A DNA stretch of 64,000 bases, from positions 1 through 64,000 of the IMG/VR virus record IMGVR_UViG_3300043775_000860, one strand, 5' to 3'. This DNA comes from a virus. Below the pieces are notes generated by a model, which saw only the letters and a program-made list of their open reading frames with translations, did no database searches and was not told where the DNA came from. The position numbers were made by a program, and so were the translations under genes. Below, piece after piece: positions 13,103 through 20,942 of this stretch; position 1 is the stretch's first letter; each line of letters opens with the position of its first letter.

Positions 13103-13441
13103 ATGCCAAAAGACGCTTGTTACAAAAAGGTAAAGGCATCGTATGACGTGTTCCCTTCTGCAAGGGCTTCTCAAGCTATTGCAAAATGCAGGAAGGCATC
13201 GGGTACGGTAAGGAAGAGTGAGGAAGGAACAAGTCTGAAGAGGTGGGAGAAAGAGAAGTGGACGGATACCAAAACAGGTAAGGCTTGTGGTGCAGGGGGT
13301 AAGAATGAGTACTGCCGTCCTACGACTAGAGTGTCTTCGAAGACACCAAAGACCGCAAGTGAGTTGAGCCCATCAAAACTTGCTGCAAAGAAAGCTGAGA
13401 AGAGTAGGGTTGGAATGGGTAAAAGAGTATCTAAAGTTTAG
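13103..13441 (+). CDS. DUF5872-like small basic protein
   Basis: 112 residues. The N-terminal DACYKKVKASYDVFPSARAS and LKRWEKEKWTDTKTG recall the DUF5872-type proteins of phages and large viruses (from memory). CYKK and CRKA plus later Cys residues might bind zinc. The tail is Lys/Ser-rich. The dispersed palindrome at 13331-13346 lies in the gene and encodes VSSKT. Confidence 0.6.
   Translation: MPKDACYKKVKASYDVFPSARASQAIAKCRKASGTVRKSEEGTSLKRWEKEKWTDTKTGKACGAGGKNEYCRPTTRVSSKTPKTASELSPSKLAAKKAEKSRVGMGKRVSKV
13331..13346. repeat. Dispersed palindrome, copy 5
   Basis: GTGTCTTCGAAGACAC, perfect, inside the gene 13103-13441, read in frame 1 of the palindrome. Confidence 0.8.
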
Positions 13442-13449
13442 TATATTTG
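13442..13449 (+). promoter_or_regulatory. TAnnTTTG element before a late gene
   Basis: TATATTTG only 4 nt before the next ATG, so a transcript from it would be nearly leaderless. No -33 box is seen at the right distance. Confidence 0.35.
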
Positions 13450-13453
13450 TAGC

Positions 13454-13714
13454 ATGAACTATCAAGAAGACAAGAAGAAAAAGATAAAAAGGGGTGATAC
13501 TCCCTTGGCTCCTACTCCTGTTGTAAGATGGGAAAATAACATTAAAAACCCTGCAAATAGGCTTAATGTGAATGAGGTTTATAACAACAGGGATACTCCT
13601 GTTGATGCGCCGAAAGAAACTCTTTTCAGAAAGATGTTTCCAAAGAAAGTTAGCCAAGGTGAGTACAATAAGTTTTGGGATGTAAAGGCTGACTCTATTC
13701 CAAGTAAGAAATAG
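13454..13714 (+). CDS. Hypothetical protein
   Basis: 86 residues, hydrophilic, Asn/Lys-rich, with a Pro-rich segment (TPLAPTPVVRWE). No known family is recognised. A TAnnTTTG element lies directly upstream. Confidence 0.55.
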   Translation: MNYQEDKKKKIKRGDTPLAPTPVVRWENNIKNPANRLNVNEVYNNRDTPVDAPKETLFRKMFPKKVSQGEYNKFWDVKADSIPSKK

Positions 13715-13743
13715 TTTTTTTCAATAATCAAAAATCAAATCAA

Positions 13744-14154
13744 ATGGCAAACAAAGTTATCAAAACCAATGTAGAACTGTTAGAGCTAGTTCGTTCTCTT
13801 AACATGACTGCTGCTGACAAAGGAAGCAAAGCAGAAGCAAAGCTTAAGAAGATTGCAGAGAAAATCAAACCAATCTTTGATGAGTACAATGAGAAGAGAG
13901 AAGATGTCCGTCTTGACCACGCCTACACTGATAAGAATGGTGTATTGGAGTTGAATGAGAAGGGTGAATACAAGTTCACTAAGGATGGCATCAAAGCGAT
14001 GGCTAAGGACATGAAGCAACTACTTGAAGATACTTTTGAGTTTTATCAATTTACTTTTTCAACTGAAGGTATCGAAGACTTCAAATTCCTCGCAGGATGG
14101 GTTGAAGGCATAGAAGCCGAAAAACCATCTGAAGTAGATGAGCAAGTTCAGTAA
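13744..14154 (+). CDS. Hypothetical helical protein
   Basis: 136 residues, acidic and mostly helical (LKKIAEKIKPIFDEYNEK). It has the clearest example of the genome's leader, AAAAATCAAATCAA, before the ATG. No family is recognised. Confidence 0.65.
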   Translation: MANKVIKTNVELLELVRSLNMTAADKGSKAEAKLKKIAEKIKPIFDEYNEKREDVRLDHAYTDKNGVLELNEKGEYKFTKDGIKAMAKDMKQLLEDTFEFYQFTFSTEGIEDFKFLAGWVEGIEAEKPSEVDEQVQ

Positions 14155-14284
14155 ACTTTCTGAAAAGATACAGAAGAAGCAAGGCATCAGTTCCAAAAGG
14201 GCTGATGCCATTGTTGCTTCTATAGGTCGGAAGAAATATGGTAAAACTAAATTTCAAAAAATGGCAAGCCATGGAAAAAAGTAA
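14138..14284 (+). CDS. Small basic protein with GRKKYGK motif
   Basis: 48 residues, MSKFSKLSEKIQKKQG then AIVASIGRKKYGKTKF, ending HGKK. A similar motif is seen in small proteins of many tailed phages, of unknown role. It overlaps both neighbours by 14-17 bases in different frames, so coupling is likely. Confidence 0.6.
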   Translation: MSKFSKLSEKIQKKQGISSKRADAIVASIGRKKYGKTKFQKMASHGKK

Positions 14285-14447
14285 AGGACTAGGAGACACT
14301 ATTGAGAAAATTACTACGGCTACAGGAATTAAGAAAGTTGTAGAAACCGTTGCAAAAGCTACAGGTAAAGACTGTGGTTGCGGAAAAAGAAAAGATGCGC
14401 TTAACCGTGCATTTCCTTATAACAATGAAATTAAAAAATTAAACTAA
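14271..14447 (+). CDS. Small CGCGKRK protein
   Basis: 58 residues from the ATG at 14271; an earlier in-frame ATG would extend it further into the previous gene. DCGCGKRKDALNRAFPY near the C-terminus is a recognisable small phage motif with two Cys and a basic patch. The function is unknown. Confidence 0.6.
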   Translation: MEKSKGLGDTIEKITTATGIKKVVETVAKATGKDCGCGKRKDALNRAFPYNNEIKKLN

Positions 14448-14449
14448 TC

Positions 14450-14707
14450 ATGGCATATCAAAAATTACAACCGGCAAGAGCTTCTGTTGTTACCAAGAGT
14501 GATACAGTTGACATTCCTAATCCCGGAGGTGGAGCAGTTGAAGGATGCGTTTTGTATGTAGGCACAGGAGGAATCCTTCGTGTTCTTACTGCAGGAGGTG
14601 ACGATGTTACCTTTAGGAACGTAGCCAACGGAAGTTTTTTACCCGTTCAGGTGATTCGTGTATTTGCATCAACAACTAACGCAACTGATATTATAGCATT
14701 ATGGTAA
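14450..14707 (+). CDS. Small beta-rich phage structural-type protein
   Basis: 85 residues. DTVDIPNPGGG, GCVLYVGTGG, LRVLTAGGDDVTF and FLPVQVIRVF form the typical pattern of a small beta protein common in tailed phages, often linked with head decoration or fibre attachment. The exact role is not established. No signal peptide or membrane segment is seen. Confidence 0.65.
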   Translation: MAYQKLQPARASVVTKSDTVDIPNPGGGAVEGCVLYVGTGGILRVLTAGGDDVTFRNVANGSFLPVQVIRVFASTTNATDIIALW

Positions 14708-14729
14708 TAGCTATCACAATACAGGTAAG

Positions 14730-15020
14730 ATGAATCTTCAAGAAAACAATAGACTTGATTATATGGCGGCAGAATTAGATGTTCTGAAGAAAGACATGGC
14801 TGAGGTAAAGTCTATGGTTACAGACATGTATCATATCTTGTCAGGCAATCCAATTGATAAAGATTCAAGTGGAATGATTGGAGACCTTAGGACAATGAAG
14901 AGAGAAGTGTATGACTTAAAGGCTGAGATAAAAAAGTACAAAGCATACTTTTATGCTATGGTAACACTTATTGGTCTTGGAGTGGTTAAAGTTATTATTG
15001 ATTTCCTAAAAGGATTATAA
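14730..15020 (+). CDS. XhlA/holin-like coiled-coil protein with one membrane segment
   Basis: 96 residues. An N-terminal coiled coil (about 5-70) is followed by one hydrophobic helix (about 71-93, FYAMVTLIGLGVVKVIIDFL). This is the layout of XhlA-type accessory holins. The lysis genes follow closely. An alternative is a membrane anchor for another phage protein. Confidence 0.6.
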   Translation: MNLQENNRLDYMAAELDVLKKDMAEVKSMVTDMYHILSGNPIDKDSSGMIGDLRTMKREVYDLKAEIKKYKAYFYAMVTLIGLGVVKVIIDFLKGL

Positions 15021-15142
15021 TGGCAAAAGGTGTATCAAATGTAAGGAAGATAAGTTTTGGCAAAAAGAAGACAGGTGTTGCTAAGAAATCTTACAACAAG
15101 CACAGTCCAAGACCAAAACCATATAGAGGACAAGGAAGATAA
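15020..15142 (+). CDS. Small basic protein (40 residues)
   Basis: It starts MAKGVSNVRKISFGKKK and ends RPKPYRGQGR, a pattern I associate with small tailed-phage proteins of unknown role. The start overlaps the previous stop codon (TAATG). Confidence 0.55.
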   Translation: MAKGVSNVRKISFGKKKTGVAKKSYNKHSPRPKPYRGQGR

Positions 15143-15153
15143 ATAATAATAAT

Positions 15154-15447
15154 ATGGCAGTTAAAAATTTAAACCCTGTAACTAGCATAATGGATTTTAA
15201 AACGTTTGCAAAGAATCCAATTGTGGCTACGTTATTCTTGGTTCTTATAGCAATATCGTATCTATACATAGATGTAAAATCTACATTTAAGGAACAAATA
15301 TCATCTCAGAATGAGAAGGTTTTGAAGTTAGAGGAAAAGGTTGATGTGATGCAGGTTGTTCTTAGAAGAACTGATTCTTCACTAGCTGCTGCTACTTCAA
15401 AATTGAGTACACTAGAGCAATTGGGAAAAATTCAAAGTATTAAGTAA
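15154..15447 (+). CDS. Membrane-anchored coiled-coil protein
   Basis: 97 residues. One membrane helix (about 25-42, VATLFLVLIAISYLYI) is followed by a periplasmic-type coiled coil (45-90). Together with the lipoprotein encoded next, it could be an inner-membrane spanin subunit, or an accessory holin. The stop codon abuts the next start. Confidence 0.55.
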   Translation: MAVKNLNPVTSIMDFKTFAKNPIVATLFLVLIAISYLYIDVKSTFKEQISSQNEKVLKLEEKVDVMQVVLRRTDSSLAAATSKLSTLEQLGKIQSIK

Positions 15448-15785
15448 TGAGGTATTTATTTTTTCTTTTATTGACAGGTTGTACTTTGAGTGCTCAGAAT
15501 GAAAATGAGGATAATAGGAAAGATGCTGAGTTTAAGAAGTTGATTGATAGTGTGAAAAAAAATCACATCAATTTTAACAGTGTCAGTGAAAAGGTGAAAA
15601 AGAAAGAAGAAAAAATAGTTACTCAGGCAATTTCTAAAATTGCAACTTTAAAAGCAGAGGTAAGCAGTTTAAAGAACGAGATAGCAAATAAAGCGGATAC
15701 TATCTATATACATGATACTATTCAGATTACTGAGAAGAAGAATTTTTGGGGAAAAACAAAGGTTGATACTATAAATAATCAATAG
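15447..15785 (+). CDS. Small lipoprotein, possible outer-membrane spanin
   Basis: 112 residues. A short signal peptide ends in a lipobox LLTGC (Cys12), predicting a lipid-anchored mature protein. The rest is coiled coil (ISKIATLKAEVSSLKNEI). With the preceding membrane-anchored coiled coil this resembles an i-spanin/o-spanin pair, although a single-chain spanin candidate is encoded downstream. Confidence 0.6.
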   Translation: MRYLFFLLLTGCTLSAQNENEDNRKDAEFKKLIDSVKKNHINFNSVSEKVKKKEEKIVTQAISKIATLKAEVSSLKNEIANKADTIYIHDTIQITEKKNFWGKTKVDTINNQ

Positions 15786-16049
15786 ATGAAAAATATATTT
15801 AAATGGCTTTCGGGGTTCTTTTCTTCTGAAAGCGGAACATCTAGTAAAAGGCTCGTTGGAATTGTAGGTGCATTTGTATTGTTTTTTACAATGTACGATA
15901 ACTCAAAATCTGAGAGTACTTTTATGCCTGCCGATTCTTTAGTTTGGGCTACTTTTGCACTTAGTGCTACTGCTCTTGGCCTTACGACAATTGAGTCTGT
16001 AACAAATTTAATTAAAGGATATAAAGAAAATAAAAATGAAAATATCTGA
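15786..16049 (+). CDS. Holin-like membrane protein
   Basis: 87 residues with two hydrophobic segments (about 23-40 and 52-72) and a charged C-terminus (KGYKENKNEN). The size, topology and position just before the endolysin fit a holin that opens the inner membrane. It overlaps the endolysin start by 14 bases. Confidence 0.65.
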   Translation: MKNIFKWLSGFFSSESGTSSKRLVGIVGAFVLFFTMYDNSKSESTFMPADSLVWATFALSATALGLTTIESVTNLIKGYKENKNENI

Positions 16050-16500
16050 GCATCTTTCATTAGTTGAGGTAACAAGAAGTGAAACGGCAAAGCGCAAGGG
16101 AATTAGCAATACCCCAACTGCAGAGCATTTGGAGAACTTTAAAATTCTTGCAGAGAATGTATTTGAGAAGATAAGGGTGCACTTTGGTGTACCTATCCAT
16201 ATCAGCTCCGGCTATCGTAGTAAGGAACTTAATGATGCGATAGGTGGCAGCCAAACCTCACAGCATAGCAAGGGACAAGCGATTGACATTGATATGGACG
16301 GTAGTGGAGATGGTGTCAGCAACGCTGATGTCTATAACTTCATCAAGGACAATCTTGAATATGACCAATTGATTTGGGAGTTTGGTACTGACAAGAATCC
16401 TGATTGGGTTCATGTATCCTTTTCAAAAGACAAAAACAGAAAGCAGCGTTTAAAGGCTGTAAAATCAAATGGTAAAACATCTTACGTTAATCTTCCTTAG
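16036..16500 (+). CDS. Endolysin, peptidase M15 family (D-Ala/LD-type)
   Basis: 154 residues. The zinc-binding motif of M15A peptidases is complete: SQHSKGQAIDID with His77 and Asp84, the Glu115 in WEF, and His126 in WVHVSF. SSGYRS upstream supports substrate binding. It should cut peptidoglycan cross-links at lysis. No signal peptide is seen, so export through the holin is expected. Confidence 0.85.
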   Translation: MKISEHLSLVEVTRSETAKRKGISNTPTAEHLENFKILAENVFEKIRVHFGVPIHISSGYRSKELNDAIGGSQTSQHSKGQAIDIDMDGSGDGVSNADVYNFIKDNLEYDQLIWEFGTDKNPDWVHVSFSKDKNRKQRLKAVKSNGKTSYVNLP

Positions 16501-16924
16501 CTTATTCCTATTATCATGTGCAACAAGGAAGGTAGCTGTAACTAAATCTAATGTAGAATTACGTGTAGATAGCGTAGTTATTGAAAAGAAGGATAGCAGT
16601 TTTGTTCAACAAAACGCAATCAGCATAAAAGAGGACATTGATGAGATTGAGGTTGTTCCTATAGATACTGCAAAGCCTATAATTATAGGGGGAAAAGAGT
16701 ACTTCAATGCTACTGTAAGGATTAAGAAAACGAAAAGAGAAATCATTGATACAACAAAAACTACTGTTGTAAAGTCTGAGCAGAAGCAAACAGAGGTAAA
16801 GAAAGATGAGAAAAGGGAGTTGTTTGTCAAGTCAGTAGACAAAAAGCCTAGTTACTTTAATTTATGGTGGCTACTACTAATACCTTTAGGGGTATGGTTG
16901 CTCAGACGCTATCTTCTAAAATGA
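16469..16924 (+). CDS. Unimolecular spanin candidate
   Basis: 151 residues. The N-terminal signal ends in the lipobox LLSC (Cys17), giving an outer-membrane lipoprotein. The C-terminus has a membrane helix (about 131-148, WWLLLIPLGVWLLRRYLL) with a basic end. A lipid anchor at one end and a transmembrane segment at the other is the defining layout of u-spanins, which fuse the two membranes at lysis. It starts inside the endolysin gene in another frame. Confidence 0.7.
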   Translation: MVKHLTLIFLSLFLLSCATRKVAVTKSNVELRVDSVVIEKKDSSFVQQNAISIKEDIDEIEVVPIDTAKPIIIGGKEYFNATVRIKKTKREIIDTTKTTVVKSEQKQTEVKKDEKRELFVKSVDKKPSYFNLWWLLLIPLGVWLLRRYLLK

Positions 16925-16925
16925 G

Positions 16926-16933
16926 TATATTTG
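16926..16933 (+). promoter_or_regulatory. TAnnTTTG element before the first tail fibre gene
   Basis: TATATTTG, 7 nt before the ATG at 16941. The nearest TTG upstream is 25 nt away, longer than usual. Confidence 0.35.
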
Positions 16934-16940
16934 TTGAACA

Positions 16941-19900
16941 ATGGCACGGATAAGTACATACGCAATAATATCTACTCCTACACTGAACGATTTGTTAATC
17001 GGAACAGATGTAGAAGACTTAAATAATACTAGAAACTTTTCCCTTGCTGATATAGGAACGCTCATAGGACAATTCTATGTTCCTTATGTCGGCGCTACGG
17101 GTAATGTAAATCTAGGTGCATACAGCATACAAGCTTCTGCTTTTATTGTTCCGGGAGGTCTTTCTTCACAGTTTGTTAAGGCTGATGGAACGCTTGACTC
17201 AACGGCTTATACGCCTCAGTCACGCACACTTACTATTAATGGTGTAACCTATAACCTTTCACAAGACAGGACTTGGAACCTTGGTACTATAGATACCTTG
17301 ACAACAAATGGCACGGGTGGTGCTGCAACTTATTCGGCAGGTGTTCTTAATATACCTATCTATCAGTCTCAAGGTAACTACATAACACAGCTTTCGGGTG
17401 AGGCTACTGCTTCAGGTCCGGGAAATGCTACTGTTACCTTAAGCAATAGCGCTGTAATCAACAAAATATTAACCGGGCTCAACATTACCGGCGGTAATGT
17501 GGTGGCTACAGACAGTATACTAGAGGCGTTTGGTAAGGTTCAGAACCAAATCAACGGTCTAATTGGAGGTGTTCAGTACCAAGGCACATGGAATGCGGCT
17601 ACAAATAATCCTTTCTTACAGAGTTCAGTAGGTGTTCAAGGTCATTACTACGTTGTAAACGTGGCAGGTAACACCAACCTTAATGGTATTACCTCTTGGA
17701 ACGTGGGTGATTGGGCCATCTATGATGGTACAGCGTGGAATAAGGTTGACAATACTGATGCGGTAGTAAGTGTAAATGGGTATACGGGTGCTGTTGACCT
17801 TACGTATAGTGATGTTGATGCGGCGGCGGCTGCGCTTGTGCTTACAATCAATGGTATAGGGTATGATTTGAGTACGAATAGGTCATGGACCGTAGGTGAT
17901 GTTAGAACCGACAGTACTTATTACAATCCAACGTGGATAACAGCACTAGCTTGGAGCAAAATTATTAATACACCCACTACTCTTGCAGGGTATGGGATAA
18001 CTGACGCTGTTTCTGATAGCAGAACGCTGTCCATTAATGGCGTTGGTTATGATTTATCTCAGGATAGGTCATGGTCAGTTGGTACAATTACTTCTATTTC
18101 GACAATTTCCCCACTTACGGGGGGTACGATTACGAGTTCGGGGTCGATAGGTATCACCCAATCGGGCTCTGTAATGGACGGATACCTCAGTGCAGCTGAT
18201 TGGAACACTTTTGATGCGAAGCAAGATGCACTTGTTCCGGTTGGGCCCATTACTTTGGTGGGGGTAAACATAGGTATAACTCAATCAGGCCCATCTTCTG
18301 ACGGTTACTTGAGCAGTTCTGATTGGAATACATTCAATGACAAGCAGGACCCTATTACAAATCCTGTTACCGGTACGGGAACTCCTTACACAATCCCAAT
18401 GTGGAGTTCTGTCAACACAATTAGCGACAGTAACTTGTCTTATGCTTCTGATACTTTTACTTTCGAGTACAATAGTATTACAGGGGCTTCTGTTGTGTTT
18501 ACAAACATAGGCAGTTTCCCATATACCTACTCTATACAAATGAATAACTTCGGTTCGCCGAGGGCAACTATTCATGAGTATAGCGATGGTGAGATAATTC
18601 AAACCATATCAGGTGTTCAAGTATCAAAGATATTCCCTGATGGTACTACTATAATAGGCACTAGCATAACAACCAATGGTTCTCTTCTTCAAGTTTATGG
18701 AGACCTATTTGTTGATGTTATAACAAACGCAGTTACTGACACAGATAAGTTTTTAGTATCTGATTCGGGTGTTGTTAAGTACAGGACAGGAAGTGAAGTG
18801 CTTAGTGATATTGGAGCTGTACCGACAACAAGAGAACTTACTATAAACGGTGTCTCATACGACCTTTCTGCGAATAGAACGTGGTCTGTAGGTACAGTTA
18901 CCTCTGTAGACATGAGCGTTCCTACAGGATTTTCTATTGGAGGCAACCCGGTTACAGGAGCAGGCACTCTTGCTCTTTCGTTTAGCGCAGGTTATTCTCT
19001 TCCCACAGATGCAGTTCAATCAACTTGGACGACTGCATACAACAGGAGTTTGACTTCTGCGGCAGTTACAGGAACGACTACAAAAACATTGACTCTAAAT
19101 CAGCAGGATGGTGGAACCATTACTGCTACTTGGAGTGATTTCGATACCGCCCCGGTTACAAGTGTGTTCGGAAGGACAGGGGCTATCATAGCTCAGTCAG
19201 GTGATTACACTACGACCCTTGTTACCGAGGGCACTAATTTATATTATCTTGATTCAAGGGCAAGAGCAGCAGTAAGCCTTACTACGCTTGGCAATAGTGG
19301 ACCTGCTACTTATAGCAGTCTTACGGGTATATTCAATATCCCTGAATACACCATAGGTGGTTTGGGTGGAGTACCAACATCAAGGACACTGACAATAAAC
19401 GGCACTTCATATGACTTGAGTGCAGATAGGTCTTGGTCAGTTGGTACTGTAACGAGCGTAGATATGAGTGTACCCACCGGGTTTGCTATAGGCGGCAATC
19501 CTGTGACATCAAGTGGTACGCTTGCTTTGAGTTTTGCTTCCGGATACAGCCTTCCAACGAATGCCATTCAAGCTACTTGGACTACGGCGTACAATGATTC
19601 AATTGTTTCTGCTTCTGTAGCAGGAACTTCAACCAAGACACTTACTCTGAACCAACAAGATGGAGGAACAATTCAAGCATCTTGGAGTGATGCAGACACC
19701 GGACTGACTTCGGTTGGATTGTCAATGCCTGCAGCGTTTTTGGTGTCAAACACTCCATTGACTAGCAATGGTGTTATAGCTGTTACGGGGGCAGGTACAG
19801 CCTCTCAATATGTAAGGGGTGATGGTCAGTTGGCGAACTTCCCTAGCAGTGGTGGTGGTGGTTCTTCGGTTAACTACTACTTAAATGGTAGTGTAAATCA

Positions 19901-20939
19901 AGGGTCTTTTGGTGGTACTACGTACTATCAGATGAGCAAAACTCCTATTATTGGCGCAGGAACTGATTTTACAAGGACTTCAGCGCAGGGTAATGGATAT
20001 GTTGCATCGTTTATAACTGATGCAGGAGACCCTTCTCTTTTGAATATACCGGCAGGTAATTGGAACTTGGAGTTTTATTTCTCTGCAAGTAGTGGTGGTG
20101 GCGCTCCTCAGTTTTATGCTGAGTTATATAAGGTTGACCAATCTAATAACTTTACTCTTATTGCAAGTGGCTCAACTGCTCCTGAAACAATTACAGGTGG
20201 AACGAATATAGACCAATATTTTACATCAATACCTGTTCCTCAAACAACATTGCTTGCAACAGATAGGTTGGCAATTCGTGTATACGTAATACCTGACGGT
20301 AGAAACATAACCTTGCATACTGAGAACAGTCACCTTTGTGAGGTACTGACAACGTTCTCAACAGGACTCAACTCCCTTAACGGACTGTCTGCTCAAGTTC
20401 AATACTTCGCAACGGGTACTAGTGGGATGGACTTCAATATTGACTCAGCCGGTAATACCCATACGTTCAACCTACCTACGGCTTCTTCTGTTAACAGGGG
20501 TGCTTTGAGTTCAACTGATTGGGTGTTGTTTAACAACAAGCAGAATGCCATTACATTGACAACAACGGGAACTTCGGGCGCAGCTACGTTTGTGGGTAAC
20601 GTGCTGAACATTCCTATTTATCAGTCAGTTTTAACTAATCCTATTACAGGTACGGGTACATCAGGTTATTTGTCTAAATTTACAGGAGCAACATCTATTG
20701 GAAACAGTTTGTTTTTTGAGAATGGGTCAGCCATTGGATTGGCAACAACAAGCATTGATGCTTCTGCGTTGTTTCAAATGGATAGCACTTCAAAAGGCTT
20801 TTTGACTCCAAGGATGACACAGGCTCAGAGAACGGCAATAGGTAGTCCTGCTGAGGGTCTTATAGTTTATCAGACAAATGGGGTAATTGGTTTGTATATT
20901 TACGCTAATTCAGTTTGGCGCTCACTAACAATGGTATAA
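16941..20939 (+). CDS. Tail fibre protein 1
   Basis: 1332 residues. The N-terminal NDLLIGTDVEDLNNTRNFSL is an adaptor-like segment shared with the gene 27683-27922. The shaft holds repeated units of the form LTINGxxYDLSxDRSWSVG, at least six copies, alternating with Thr/Ser/Gly-rich stretches. A probable globular part follows (about 980-1130). The C-terminus ends with GFLTPRMTQAQR and GLIVYQTNG, the usual end of Bacteroidota phage fibres. It likely binds the host surface. Confidence 0.8.
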   Translation: MARISTYAIISTPTLNDLLIGTDVEDLNNTRNFSLADIGTLIGQFYVPYVGATGNVNLGAYSIQASAFIVPGGLSSQFVKADGTLDSTAYTPQSRTLTINGVTYNLSQDRTWNLGTIDTLTTNGTGGAATYSAGVLNIPIYQSQGNYITQLSGEATASGPGNATVTLSNSAVINKILTGLNITGGNVVATDSILEAFGKVQNQINGLIGGVQYQGTWNAATNNPFLQSSVGVQGHYYVVNVAGNTNLNGITSWNVGDWAIYDGTAWNKVDNTDAVVSVNGYTGAVDLTYSDVDAAAAALVLTINGIGYDLSTNRSWTVGDVRTDSTYYNPTWITALAWSKIINTPTTLAGYGITDAVSDSRTLSINGVGYDLSQDRSWSVGTITSISTISPLTGGTITSSGSIGITQSGSVMDGYLSAADWNTFDAKQDALVPVGPITLVGVNIGITQSGPSSDGYLSSSDWNTFNDKQDPITNPVTGTGTPYTIPMWSSVNTISDSNLSYASDTFTFEYNSITGASVVFTNIGSFPYTYSIQMNNFGSPRATIHEYSDGEIIQTISGVQVSKIFPDGTTIIGTSITTNGSLLQVYGDLFVDVITNAVTDTDKFLVSDSGVVKYRTGSEVLSDIGAVPTTRELTINGVSYDLSANRTWSVGTVTSVDMSVPTGFSIGGNPVTGAGTLALSFSAGYSLPTDAVQSTWTTAYNRSLTSAAVTGTTTKTLTLNQQDGGTITATWSDFDTAPVTSVFGRTGAIIAQSGDYTTTLVTEGTNLYYLDSRARAAVSLTTLGNSGPATYSSLTGIFNIPEYTIGGLGGVPTSRTLTINGTSYDLSADRSWSVGTVTSVDMSVPTGFAIGGNPVTSSGTLALSFASGYSLPTNAIQATWTTAYNDSIVSASVAGTSTKTLTLNQQDGGTIQASWSDADTGLTSVGLSMPAAFLVSNTPLTSNGVIAVTGAGTASQYVRGDGQLANFPSSGGGGSSVNYYLNGSVNQGSFGGTTYYQMSKTPIIGAGTDFTRTSAQGNGYVASFITDAGDPSLLNIPAGNWNLEFYFSASSGGGAPQFYAELYKVDQSNNFTLIASGSTAPETITGGTNIDQYFTSIPVPQTTLLATDRLAIRVYVIPDGRNITLHTENSHLCEVLTTFSTGLNSLNGLSAQVQYFATGTSGMDFNIDSAGNTHTFNLPTASSVNRGALSSTDWVLFNNKQNAITLTTTGTSGAATFVGNVLNIPIYQSVLTNPITGTGTSGYLSKFTGATSIGNSLFFENGSAIGLATTSIDASALFQMDSTSKGFLTPRMTQAQRTAIGSPAEGLIVYQTNGVIGLYIYANSVWRSLTMV

Positions 20940-20942
20940 GAT

